Positions 21,270-30,919 of a DNA stretch of 64,000 nucleotides are shown in pieces. The DNA is taken from positions 806,001 to 870,000 of the forward strand of contig NZ_CP011502.1 in NCBI RefSeq assembly GCF_001509405.1, written 5' to 3'. Below the pieces are notes generated by a model, which saw nothing but the letters and a program-made list of their open reading frames with translations, was not told the DNA's origin and ran no database searches. The translations under genes were made by a program, and so were the position numbers. This stretch comes from Aeromicrobium erythreum (lineage in GTDB: Bacteria > Actinomycetota > Actinomycetes > Propionibacteriales > Nocardioidaceae). The stretch's first letter is position 1. The number at the start of each line of letters is the position of its first letter.

Positions 21270-22157
21270 TCAAGGCTGCACGCCCTCCTGCAGCGAGAGC
21301 AACAGCTCGTCGTGGAAGGCGAGTGCCGCGAGCTGCAGGGTGTCGCGGCGGTGAGCCAGGGCGATGTGCCGGTCGAGCGAGGGGTTGCGCAGGGCCACCG
21401 GTCGCAGCCCCGGCCGGTTCGCCAGCACCATCTCCGGCACCACCGCGTACCCGAGCCCTGCCTCGACGAAGCGGAGCACGGACAGCATCTCCCCGCCCTC
21501 GACCGACACCTGCGGCGTGAACCCGGCGGCGGCGCAGGCGGCGAGCGTCGTCTCGCGCAGGTCGTAGCCGGTGCGGAACATCACGAGCGGCAGGTCGCGC
21601 AGGGCACCCACGTCGACGGCGTCCGGCAGGGCGTCGTCGACGGGCGCCGCGAGCACGAGCCGGTCGCGCCGCAGCAGCACGGTCTCGAGGTCGGGCCGCT
21701 CCTGCGACAGGGGCGTGATGAGCAGGGCGACGTCGAGCCGACCCTGGGCGAGCTCGTGGGTGAGCACCCGCGACCCGCTCTCGTGCACCTCCAGCTCGAT
21801 CAAGGGGTGCGACTCGTGGAACCGGGTCAGGACCTCGGGGAGCAGGCCGTCGCAGATCGACGGGGTGGCGCCGAGGCGCACCCGCCCTCGCCGCAGCCCG
21901 GCGACCTCGTGGACGGCTCGTCGGGCCGACTCGACGTCGATGAGGATGCGCTCGGCGTGGGGGAGGAGCGCCTCGCCGGCGCTGGTCAGCTCGATGCCGC
22001 CGGGCTGCCGCACGAACAGCGGGGTGCCGAGGGAGTTCTCCAGCACGCGGACCTGCTTGGACAGGCTGGGCTGGGCGACGCCGACCTCGGCTGCCGCGCG
22101 GGTGAAGTTGCGCGTACGCGCCACCGCGACGAAGTAGGAGAGCTGCTGGAACTGCAC
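21270..22157 (-). CDS. LysR-family regulator
   Basis: A 295-residue LTTR. The winged HTH is at residues about 3-60 (FTRAAAEVGVAQPSLSKQVRVLE), followed by the periplasmic-binding-fold effector domain (about 90-290). GTG 22157 gives MQFQQLSYFVAVA and has TAGGCT 7 nt upstream. It is divergent from sdhCAB, and a perfect LTTR-type dyad lies between them, so it may control succinate dehydrogenase as well as itself. The co-inducer is not predictable. Confidence 0.93.
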   Translation of the reverse strand: MQFQQLSYFVAVARTRNFTRAAAEVGVAQPSLSKQVRVLENSLGTPLFVRQPGGIELTSAGEALLPHAERILIDVESARRAVHEVAGLRRGRVRLGATPSICDGLLPEVLTRFHESHPLIELEVHESGSRVLTHELAQGRLDVALLITPLSQERPDLETVLLRRDRLVLAAPVDDALPDAVDVGALRDLPLVMFRTGYDLRETTLAACAAAGFTPQVSVEGGEMLSVLRFVEAGLGYAVVPEMVLANRPGLRPVALRNPSLDRHIALAHRRDTLQLAALAFHDELLLSLQEGVQP

Positions 22158-22177
22158 GATCCCCAGCCTACTCCTCG

Positions 22178-22192
22178 ATAGCCGCAGGCTAT
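22178..22192. promoter_or_regulatory. LysR-type binding dyad
   Basis: ATAGCC GCA GGCTAT is a perfect 6-bp dyad with a 3-nt spacer and fits the T-N11-A rule for LysR regulators. It lies 20 nt upstream of the lysR start and 57 nt upstream of sdhC. Confidence 0.7.
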
Positions 22193-22237
22193 GAAGGTTG
22201 GCCTCATCATGACTTAGCGCTTAGGTAAGAATCGCGT

Positions 22238-22243
22238 TAACGT
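22238..22243 (+). promoter_or_regulatory. Probable -10 box of sdhCAB
   Basis: TAACGT lies 6 nt before the sdhC GTG, predicting a leaderless transcript. The upstream stretch GACTTAGCGCTTAGGTAAGA is unusually AT-rich for this genome. Confidence 0.5.
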
Positions 22244-22249
22244 CGGATC

Positions 22250-22965
22250 GTGGCCACTACTCTGACTCGCGCGTCGGCGCGCAGGTCGACCGTCGTGCTC
22301 AAGTACACGATGGCCGTGTCCGGGCTGATCATGCTCGGCTACCTGCTCGTCCACATGTACGGCAACCTCAAGTTCTTCCAGGGGCAGGAGTACTTCGACT
22401 CCTACCTCGAGGGCCTGGAGGACATCTTCTACCCCTACCTGCCGCACGGCGGCGCCCTGTGGATCCTCCGCGTGGTGCTCCTCGCGTCGCTCGTCGCGCA
22501 CGTCTACTGCGCGATCACGCTCTGGCGGCGCAACAAGGTGGCGGCGGGCTACACCGGTGGCAAGCGCTACCACTCCAAGCAGAACCGCACGGGCATCCAG
22601 CGCTCCTACGCGTCGTTCACGATGCGCTGGGGCGGCGTGATCCTGCTGCTGTTCATCATCGGCCACCTCGCCCAGATGCTGCCGAACTGGCTCGCCCCCG
22701 GCGGACCGTCGGACAGCAAGTACGAGCGCGTCGTCAACGGGTTCGAGATCTGGTGGGTCGTCCTGCTGTACACGATCGGCCTCGTCGCGGTCGGCTTCCA
22801 CCTGTGGCACGGCTTCTGGAGCGCCCTCACGACGCTCGGCCAGAACCGCAGCAGCACCCGCAAGGACTCCGTCATCACCATCGCGTCGTGGGTGCTCTCG
22901 GTGGTCATCGCCGGTGGCTTCCTGATCGTCCCCTTCGCCGTCTTCTTCTTCGGAGCTGGTTCCTG

Positions 22966-22966
<1 letters not shown>
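22250..22966 (+). CDS. sdhC: Succinate dehydrogenase cytochrome b subunit
   Basis: A 238-residue di-heme cytochrome b of the Bacillus/actinobacterial single-anchor type, with five predicted helices. Candidate heme His residues lie in [32 protein letters not shown] and GFHLWHGFW. It anchors SdhAB and passes electrons to menaquinone. The GTG start has no ribosome site but a -10 box 6 nt upstream. Its stop overlaps the sdhA ATG (ATGA). Confidence 0.94.
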
Positions 22967-24930
<1,964 letters not shown>

Positions 24931-24943
24931 ACAGGAGCTGCAA

Positions 24944-25690
24944 GTGAAGATCACCGTCAACGTCTGGCGCCAGAAGAACGCCGACGCGAAGGGCGAGATG
25001 GTCGGGTACCACCTCGACGACGTCTCCGAGGACATGTCGTTCCTGGAGATGCTCGACGTGCTCAACGAGCAGCTCACGCTCGCCGGCGAGGAGCCGGTCG
25101 CGTTCGACCACGACTGCCGTGAGGGCATCTGCGGGTCGTGCGGCGTCGTCATCAACGGCATCGCGCACGGCCCCGAGGTCACGACGACCTGCCAGCTGCA
25201 CATGCGCTCGTTCAAGGACGGCGACGTCATCGACATCGAGCCGTGGCGCGCGGGCGCGTTCCCGATCGTCAAGGACCTCGTCGTCGACCGCGGCGCGTTC
25301 GACCGCATCATCCAGTCCGGCGGCTACATCAGCGTCAACACCGGCTCGGCCCCGGAGGCCAACAACCTCCCGGTGCCGAAGGAGGACGCCGACCACGCGT
25401 TCGCGGCGGCGACCTGCATCGGCTGCGGTGCCTGCGTCGCGGCGTGCCCGAACGGCTCGGCGATGCTGTTCACGGCCGCCAAGGTGACCCACCTGGGCCT
25501 GCTGCCGCAGGGTCAGCCGGAGCGTGAGTCGCGCGTGGCCAGCATGGTCGCGCAGCACGACGCGGAGGGCTTCGGCTCCTGCACCAACATCGGCGAGTGC
25601 ACGGCGGCCTGCCCCAAGGGCATCCCGCTCGACGTCATCTCGCGGCTCAACCGCGACCTGCTCGGGGCGCTGGCCGCCGGCCAGGCCTGA
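24944..25690 (+). CDS. sdhB: Succinate dehydrogenase iron-sulfur subunit
   Basis: A 248-residue electron-transfer subunit. The N-terminal 2Fe-2S domain has [10 protein letters not shown] and a later Cys in TTCQLH; the C-terminal domain holds [12 protein letters not shown] and the [16 protein letters not shown] cluster set for the 3Fe-4S and 4Fe-4S centres. The start is GTG 24944 with CAGGAG upstream, 13 bp after sdhA. Confidence 0.97.
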   Translation: MKITVNVWRQKNADAKGEMVGYHLDDVSEDMSFLEMLDVLNEQLTLAGEEPVAFDHDCREGICGSCGVVINGIAHGPEVTTTCQLHMRSFKDGDVIDIEPWRAGAFPIVKDLVVDRGAFDRIIQSGGYISVNTGSAPEANNLPVPKEDADHAFAAATCIGCGACVAACPNGSAMLFTAAKVTHLGLLPQGQPERESRVASMVAQHDAEGFGSCTNIGECTAACPKGIPLDVISRLNRDLLGALAAGQA

Positions 25691-25702
25691 CGCACCGTCC
25701 CT

Positions 25703-25740
25703 CGACCGCCCGTCACCTCCCCGGAGGTGGCGGGCGGTCG
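25703..25740 (+). terminator. Terminator of sdhCAB
   Basis: An 18-bp stem (25703-25720 with 25723-25740, one G-U pair) beginning CGACCGCCCG and closing over a CC loop, 13 nt past the sdhB stop. Confidence 0.8.
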
Positions 25741-25774
25741 TGACGTCCGGGCCGGGCGGATGCGCTGTGCCCCT

Positions 25775-26040
25775 CGAGCGGTGACTTCTCCACCGATCGA
25801 CTGGATGCCGCCGTGGGCGGTGGGTTCTCCACCATCCCAGCGCTGAGACGATGGAGGACCCACCGCTCGGGGGCTTTCAGTGGAGAACTCACCGCCCGAC
25901 GCGCCGACGCGCCGTGCTCGAGCCCTCCATCGGTGGATCTGCAACCGCAGCGCCCGAAGCCGCGCGAATCGGTGGATCCTCAACCGCAGACCGCCTCCTG
26001 GGGTTGCTGACCCACCGGTGGAGGGCTCCGGCGTGCCCGG
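25775..26040. repeat. Cluster of imperfect GGTGGRTTCTCCACC repeats, both orientations
   Basis: The 523-bp gap between sdhB and marR holds at least seven degenerate copies of a dyad: GCGGTGACTTCTCCACCGAT (25777), GCGGTGGGTTCTCCACCATC (25818), reverse copies near 25852 (GATGGAGGACCCACCGC) and 25878 (GTGGAGAACTCACCGCC), ATCGGTGGATCTGCAACCGC (25930), ATCGGTGGATCCTCAACCGC (25969) and GACCCACCGGTGGAGG (26010). No credible reading frame crosses it. It looks like a REP-type element cluster. 26041-26160 holds nothing I recognise. Confidence 0.7.
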
Positions 26041-26179
26041 TCAACCCCATGCCCCCTGCCCCGTCGAGGCCCGCAGAAAGCAGGACTGCGACCACCCACG
26101 CCGACGCAGCCCCGTCGCCGAGAGGGAGCGACCTGTCGCCCCGACAGCACGCGCACCCATCCGTGAATGGTTGCAGATT

Positions 26180-26207
26180 TGAATTAGCATGGTTAATGAC
26201 CTAGGCT
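26180..26207 (+). promoter_or_regulatory. marR promoter and probable operator
   Basis: An AT-rich patch with the imperfect dyad ATTAGCATGGTTAAT (26183-26197), followed by the -10 box TAGGCT (26202-26207) 6 nt before the marR ATG. MarR proteins usually bind such AT-rich dyads over their own promoters. Confidence 0.5.
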
Positions 26208-26213
26208 AAGGAC

Positions 26214-26624
26214 ATGCCCACCGACTCCCAGAACCTCGCGCTGGCGGTGGCCCGACTCAACCGCAGGCTCCGGCAGGAGCGGCACTCCGACCTGACCCCG
26301 ACGCAGATGTCCGTGCTGGGCACGCTGCGCCAGCTGGGTCCGACGTCGCCGTCGTCGATCGCCGCCCGTGAGCGCGTGAGCGCCCCCAGCGTGACCCGCA
26401 CCCTGAACTGCCTCGCCGAGGACGGTCTCGTCGAGCGCGCACCGCACCCGCAGGACGGCCGTCAGGTCGTCGTCAGCCTCTCCGACCTCGGCGAGAAGAC
26501 GCTCGCGGAGGAGCGTCGGCGTCGCGACGCCTGGCTGCACCAGCGTCTCGCCGAGCTCGACCCCCGCGAGCGGGCCCTGCTGCGGGAGGCGTCGGCGATC
26601 CTGACCCGGATCACCGAGTCGTGA
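26214..26624 (+). CDS. MarR-family regulator
   Basis: A 136-residue winged-helix regulator. The DNA-binding core spans about 25-95 (LTPTQMSVLGTLRQLGPTSPSSIAARERVSAPSVTRTLNCLAEDGLVER), with the wing DGRQVVVSLSDLG. It is translationally coupled to the MFS gene (stop TGA and start GTG overlap), which makes it the likely self-regulating repressor of that exporter. No ribosome site; -10 box 6 nt upstream. Confidence 0.93.
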   Translation: MPTDSQNLALAVARLNRRLRQERHSDLTPTQMSVLGTLRQLGPTSPSSIAARERVSAPSVTRTLNCLAEDGLVERAPHPQDGRQVVVSLSDLGEKTLAEERRRRDAWLHQRLAELDPRERALLREASAILTRITES

Positions 26625-28003
26625 GCCCGACCTTCCGCGCGCTGCACGTCCGCAACTACCGCGTCTACGCCGCGGGAGCCCTCGTCTCCAACGTGGGCAC
26701 CTGGATGCAGCGCGTCGCGCAGGACTGGCTCGTCCTCCAGCTGACCTCGAGCGGCACCGCCCTCGGCATCACGACCGGCCTGCAGTTCCTGCCTGCGCTC
26801 CTGCTGTCGCCGGTCGCCGGCGTGGTCGCCGACCGGTACCCCAAGTGGACCGTGCTGCGCTGCACGCAGGTGGCCATGGCCGTGCCCGCCGCGATCCTCG
26901 GCGTCCTCGCCGTCACGGGAGCCGCCCAGGCGTGGCACGTCTACGTGCTGGCGTTCGTGTTCGGCGTCGGCACCGCGTTCGACGCGCCCGCCCGCCAGTC
27001 GTTCGTCGTCGAGATGGTCGGACCCGACGACCTCTCCAACGCCGTCGGCCTCAACTCGGCGTCCTTCAACTCCGCCCGCATGATCGGTCCCGCGCTCGCG
27101 GGCCTGCTCATCGCCGCAGGCGGGTCGGGCGTCGAGGCGACGGGCTGGGTCATCCTGGCCAACGCCGTCAGCTACCTCGCCGTCATCGCCTCGCTGCAGC
27201 GCCTCGACCCCGCACGGCTCTCGCCCGCGCCCGTCATGGGCAGTCGCAAGGGCGCGGTGCGCGAGGGCGTCCGGTACGTCCGCGCCCGGCCCGACCTCGT
27301 GCTCGTCCTGTCCATCGTGTTCGCGGTCGGCACCTTCGGCCTGAACTTCCAGATGACCAGCGCCCTCATGGCGACCGACGTCTTCGACAAGGGCGCGGGG
27401 GAGTACGGCATCCTCGGCTCGGTCATGGCGATCGGCTCGCTGGCCGGCGCGCTCCTGGCCGCCCGGCGCGAACGGCCGCGACTGCGGTTCGTGGTGGGGG
27501 CGGCCATCGCGTTCGGCGTCGTCGAGATCGTCGCGGGGCTGATGCCCGACTACCTCACCTACGCGCTCGTGCTCCCGCTGCTCGGCCTCTGCGCGCTGAC
27601 GATGATCACGGCGGCCAACGCCACCATCCAGCTCACGACCGAGCCGGTCATGCGCGGACGCGTCGCGGCGCTGTACCTCATGATCTTCATGGGCGGCACG
27701 CCGCTCGGCTCGCCGTTCATCGGCTGGGTGGGGGAGACGTTCGGTGCCCGCTGGACGCTGATCGGTGGTGGGTCGCTGTCGCTGCTCGGCGTGGCCGTCG
27801 CGCTGGCGTTCTACGCGCACGGACGCGAGATCCAGCGCCGCGACGTCGCCGAGCTGGTGGCTCGCCTACGCTCGCAGCATGGACGTCGAGCGCACCTTCA
27901 CCCTGCCCCGGCCGGTCGAGGAGGTCTTCGCCTTCCTCAGCGACTTCGAGAACACCGAGCACTGGGACCCCGGCACGATCGAGACGACGCGCCTGTCGGG
28001 TGA
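26621..28003 (+). CDS. MFS transporter (MFS_3/enterobactin-exporter-like), C-terminus extended
   Basis: A permease of 12 predicted helices beginning MSPTFRALHVRNYRVYAAGA, VSNVGTWMQRVAQDWLVLQL, the MFS_3 pattern shared with EntS-like exporters. The membrane part ends near residue 405 (LGVAVALAFYAHGREIQRR). The frame then runs 44 residues with a Arg/His/Pro-rich tail that lies in another frame of the next gene (125-bp overlap), so the tail is read-out sequence rather than a domain. A lost stop near 27875 is likely. Coupled to marR. Substrate unknown. Confidence 0.85.
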   Translation: MSPTFRALHVRNYRVYAAGALVSNVGTWMQRVAQDWLVLQLTSSGTALGITTGLQFLPALLLSPVAGVVADRYPKWTVLRCTQVAMAVPAAILGVLAVTGAAQAWHVYVLAFVFGVGTAFDAPARQSFVVEMVGPDDLSNAVGLNSASFNSARMIGPALAGLLIAAGGSGVEATGWVILANAVSYLAVIASLQRLDPARLSPAPVMGSRKGAVREGVRYVRARPDLVLVLSIVFAVGTFGLNFQMTSALMATDVFDKGAGEYGILGSVMAIGSLAGALLAARRERPRLRFVVGAAIAFGVVEIVAGLMPDYLTYALVLPLLGLCALTMITAANATIQLTTEPVMRGRVAALYLMIFMGGTPLGSPFIGWVGETFGARWTLIGGGSLSLLGVAVALAFYAHGREIQRRDVAELVARLRSQHGRRAHLHPAPAGRGGLRLPQRLREHRALGPRHDRDDAPVG

Positions 28004-28307
28004 CGGCGGCATGGGCACCCGGTACGCGAACCGGTCGCGGTTCATGGGGCGCACCGTCACGCTCGAGTACGAGACGGTCGGCTTCGACCCGCCGGCCTTC
28101 TTCGCCTGCAAGGGCGTGAACGGACGCACGACCGCCACCGACGTCATGTCGTTCACCCCCGTCGACGACACCGCCACGCAGGTCCACTACCGGGCGCAGT
28201 TCGACTTCCCGTTCCCGCTGCACAAGCTCGCGCCGCTCGTGCTGCGCCGCCGGCTCGACGGGCTCGCCGACGAGACGGTCGAGTCGATCCGCCGCGCCCT
28301 GGCCTGA
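27879..28307 (+). CDS. SRPBCC-family lipid/polyketide-binding-fold protein
   Basis: A 142-residue START-like protein (MDVERTFTLPRPVEEVFAFL, SDFENTEHWDPGTIETTRLS, final helix LRRRLDGLADETVESIRRAL). The fold binds hydrophobic ligands; no specific ligand can be named. ATG 27879 has TACGCT 6 nt upstream (leaderless) even though this lies inside the MFS gene. It therefore probably has its own promoter. A terminator hairpin follows. Confidence 0.85.
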   Translation: MDVERTFTLPRPVEEVFAFLSDFENTEHWDPGTIETTRLSGDGGMGTRYANRSRFMGRTVTLEYETVGFDPPAFFACKGVNGRTTATDVMSFTPVDDTATQVHYRAQFDFPFPLHKLAPLVLRRRLDGLADETVESIRRALA

Positions 28308-28330
28308 CCCCTGCTCGGCCACGACCCTTC

Positions 28331-28353
28331 CGGCGCGCCCTGTCGGCGCGCCG
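28331..28353 (+). terminator. Hairpin after the SRPBCC gene
   Basis: CGGCGCGCC (28331-28339) and GGCGCGCCG (28345-28353) form a 9-bp stem with a 5-nt loop, 23 nt past the stop. Confidence 0.65.
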
Positions 28354-28381
28354 ACCGGGACGACGACGGCCGCTCGGCGGA

Positions 28382-28416
28382 CACGTCCCGCGGGACGTGC
28401 CGGGCGGGACTATCCT
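28382..28416 (+). promoter_or_regulatory. 18-bp perfect palindrome plus -10 box for the amidohydrolase
   Basis: CACGTCCCGCGGGACGTG (28382-28399) is a perfect palindrome lying over the expected -35 region; TATCCT (28411-28416) is 6 nt before the ATG at 28423. The position suggests a repressor operator. No regulator gene adjoins it. Confidence 0.65.
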
Positions 28417-28422
28417 GGCCGA

Positions 28423-29586
28423 ATGTCCGTCGAAGCCATCGCCCGCTCGATCGAGGTCGTCACGCCCGACCTGATCGAGCTGCGCCGCGACCTGCACGCC
28501 AGCCCCGAGCTGTCGTGGCACGAGGAGCGGACCACCGACGTGGTGGCCGGCTGGATGGACAAGCTGGGTCTCGTCCACGAGCGGTTCGAGGGCACCGGGC
28601 TGGTCGCCGAGGTCGGGCCCGAGGAGGGGCCGATCGTCGCGCTGCGCGCCGACCTCGACGCGCTGCCCGTCGACGACACGACGTCCGACCCCTGGCGCTC
28701 CACCGTGCCGGGCGTCGCCCACGCCTGCGGCCACGACGTCCACGTCTCGGCCCTGGTGGGTGCCGCGGTCGCGCTGCAGGAGCTGCACCAGGCGGGCGGT
28801 CTGCCCCGCCGCGTGCGGCTGATCTTCCAGCCGGCCGAGGAGGTCATGCCCGGTGGTGCCCTGCGGCTCCTGTCCGCCGGGGTGCTGCGTGGTGTCTCCC
28901 GCATCGTCGCGCTGCACTGCGACCCCTCGCTCGACGTCGGCCAGGTCGGCCTGCGCGAGGGTCCGATCACCGGCGCGTCCGACCGGATCCAGGTGACCCT
29001 CTCCGGTCGCGGCGGGCACACGTCGCGACCGCACCTCACCGAGGACCTCACCTACGCCCTCGCGAGCCTGGTCACCCAGCTGCCCGCCGTGCTCTCGCGC
29101 CGCTTCGACCCGCGGTCCGGCGCGAGCCTCGTCTGGGGCTCCGTGCGCGCCGGCAACGCGCCCAACGTCATCCCCTCCACGGGTGAGCTGAGCGGCACCC
29201 TGCGCATGCTCGACTCCGCCGCCTGGCACCAGGCGGAGCACCTCGTCCGCGGCCTCATCGCCGACATCATCGAGCCGTTCGGCGTCAGCGCCGACGTCAC
29301 CTACGTGCGCGGCGTCCCGCCGGTCGTCAACGACTTCGGCGTCACCGAGGTCCTGCGACGGGCCGTCTCCGACGCCATCGGACCCGCCGCCGTCGCGACG
29401 ACGAGCCAGAGCCTCGGCGGCGAGGACTTCGCCTGGTACGTCGAGGCGGTGCCGGGCGCCATGGGACGGCTCGGCACCCGCACGCCGGACGGCCCCACGT
29501 ACGACCTCCACCAGGGCAACCTACGCATCGACGAGCGCGCGATCGCCGTCGGCGCGAAGGTCCTGGCCTGCTCGACGCTGCACTAG
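28423..29586 (+). CDS. M20-family amidohydrolase
   Basis: A 387-residue metal-dependent amidohydrolase of the M20D group (hippurate, N-acyl amino acid or indole-3-acetyl amino acid hydrolases). Metal ligands are visible in HACGHDVHVS and in QPAEEVMPGGA; the lid domain (about 190-300) includes GRGGHTSRPHL and the late ligand region is SLGGEDFAWYVE. Start ATG with -10 box 6 nt upstream (leaderless). It stands alone downstream of a palindromic operator. The acyl substrate is not predictable. Confidence 0.93.
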   Translation: MSVEAIARSIEVVTPDLIELRRDLHASPELSWHEERTTDVVAGWMDKLGLVHERFEGTGLVAEVGPEEGPIVALRADLDALPVDDTTSDPWRSTVPGVAHACGHDVHVSALVGAAVALQELHQAGGLPRRVRLIFQPAEEVMPGGALRLLSAGVLRGVSRIVALHCDPSLDVGQVGLREGPITGASDRIQVTLSGRGGHTSRPHLTEDLTYALASLVTQLPAVLSRRFDPRSGASLVWGSVRAGNAPNVIPSTGELSGTLRMLDSAAWHQAEHLVRGLIADIIEPFGVSADVTYVRGVPPVVNDFGVTEVLRRAVSDAIGPAAVATTSQSLGGEDFAWYVEAVPGAMGRLGTRTPDGPTYDLHQGNLRIDERAIAVGAKVLACSTLH

Positions 29587-29674
29587 CGCGCCCCCGCCGA
29601 CCTGGCAAGGTGACGATCCGGTTACGGCCCGGAGCAATCGCCCCGAGGCCCTCCCGCGGGACCCTGCGCGCGGT

Positions 29675-29680
29675 TAGGGT
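29675..29680 (+). promoter_or_regulatory. Candidate -10 box of the nucleoside-import operon
   Basis: TAGGGT in the sequence GCGCGGTTAGGGTGCAGG, 41 nt before the TTG start of the BMP lipoprotein. No clear -35 box or operator is visible in 29587-29674. Confidence 0.35.
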
Positions 29681-29721
29681 GCAGGCGTGCCGGGCTCGCC
29701 GGCGAAGTCTGAGGAGGAACA

Positions 29722-30774
29722 TTGCGTCGTCTCACGAAGGTCACCGCCGTCGCCGGCGTGGCCGCGCTCGTGCTCGCTGGTGCGGGCTGCGCGAAGAAGA
29801 GCACCGACAGCGAGGACAGCAGCGCCAGCGGCAAGGACTGCGTCGCCAAGGTCGACACCAAGGTCGGCATGGCCTTCGACGTGGGCGGTCGCGGTGACCA
29901 GTCGTTCAACGACTCCGCCGCCAAGGGCCTCGACAAGGCCGAGTGCGAGCTGGGCTTCGAGGTGCAGACCGCCGAGGCGCAGGACGGCGAGGCCGAGTCG
30001 GCGCGCGAGGGCCGCCTCCAGCAGCTGGTCGACGCCGGGTACAACCCCGTCATCGCCGTGGGCTTCGCGTACTCCTCCGCGGTCGGCAAGATCGCCAAGG
30101 AGAACCCCGAGGTCAACTTCGCGATCGTCGACGACGCGGTCGAGGGCGACAACATCGCGAACCTGCTGTTCGCCGAGGAGCAGGGCTCCTTCCTCGTCGG
30201 CGCCGCCGCGGCGCTGAAGACCGAGTCCGACAACATCGGCTTCGTCGGTGGCGTCGAGACGCCGCTCATCAAGAAGTTCGAGGTCGGCTACGAGGCGGGC
30301 GCCGAGGCCGTCAACCCCGACATCGAGATCCAGAGCCGCTACCTGACGCAGCCGCCGGACTTCAGCGGCTTCGGCGACCCGGCGAAGGGCAAGACCGCCG
30401 CCGAGGGCATGTTCGACAAGGGTGCCGACATCGTCTACCACGCGGCCGGCGGCTCCGGCGCGGGTGTGTTCGAGGCCGCGAAGGACGCCGACGCCAAGGC
30501 GATCGGCGTCGACTCCGACCAGGCCCTCACGGCCGACCCGTCGGTGCGCGACGTCATCCTGACCTCGATGCTGAAGAACATCGACGTCGCCGTGTTCTCC
30601 TACCTGCAGGGTGTCGCCGACGGCAAGGTGCCGACCGGCCCGACCGTCTACGACCTCAAGGTCGACGGCGTCGGCTACTCCAAGACCGGTGGCCAGGTCG
30701 ACGACATCGCCAGCAAGCTGGACGAGTACAAGAAGCAGATCGTGGACGGTTCCATCACCGTCCCCAGCGAGTGA
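29722..30774 (+). CDS. BMP-family nucleoside-binding lipoprotein
   Basis: A 350-residue extracellular binding protein of the Bmp/PnrA/Med family that captures nucleosides for an ABC importer. Lipoprotein signal with lipidated Cys23 (LVLAGAGC); family motifs GMAFDVGGRGDQSFNDSAAKGL and YHAAGGSGAGVFEAAK. The TTG at 29722 is preceded by GAGGAGG at ideal spacing, so the rare start is well supported. A hairpin follows it, then the ATPase and two permeases of the same system. Confidence 0.94.
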   Translation: MRRLTKVTAVAGVAALVLAGAGCAKKSTDSEDSSASGKDCVAKVDTKVGMAFDVGGRGDQSFNDSAAKGLDKAECELGFEVQTAEAQDGEAESAREGRLQQLVDAGYNPVIAVGFAYSSAVGKIAKENPEVNFAIVDDAVEGDNIANLLFAEEQGSFLVGAAAALKTESDNIGFVGGVETPLIKKFEVGYEAGAEAVNPDIEIQSRYLTQPPDFSGFGDPAKGKTAAEGMFDKGADIVYHAAGGSGAGVFEAAKDADAKAIGVDSDQALTADPSVRDVILTSMLKNIDVAVFSYLQGVADGKVPTGPTVYDLKVDGVGYSKTGGQVDDIASKLDEYKKQIVDGSITVPSE

Positions 30775-30805
30775 CGAGGATCCCTGCGATCCTGACGGCT
30801 TGACG

Positions 30806-30841
30806 CGGTCCGGCCCTGCGCGCGAGCGTGGGGCCGGACCG
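30806..30841 (+). terminator. Hairpin between binding protein and ATPase genes
   Basis: CGGTCCGGCCC (30806-30816) pairs perfectly with 30831-30841. It lies 32 nt past the lipoprotein stop and 79 nt before the ATPase start. Such intra-operon hairpins usually stabilise the upstream message and reduce read-through, so that binding protein exceeds membrane components. Confidence 0.6.
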
Positions 30842-30919
30842 TGACCCGTTCGTCCGACCTGCTCGACCCCGCTGACACCCGCCCGGCCGACGGTCGGGCC
30901 CTCCGCAGAGGAGTGCTGC

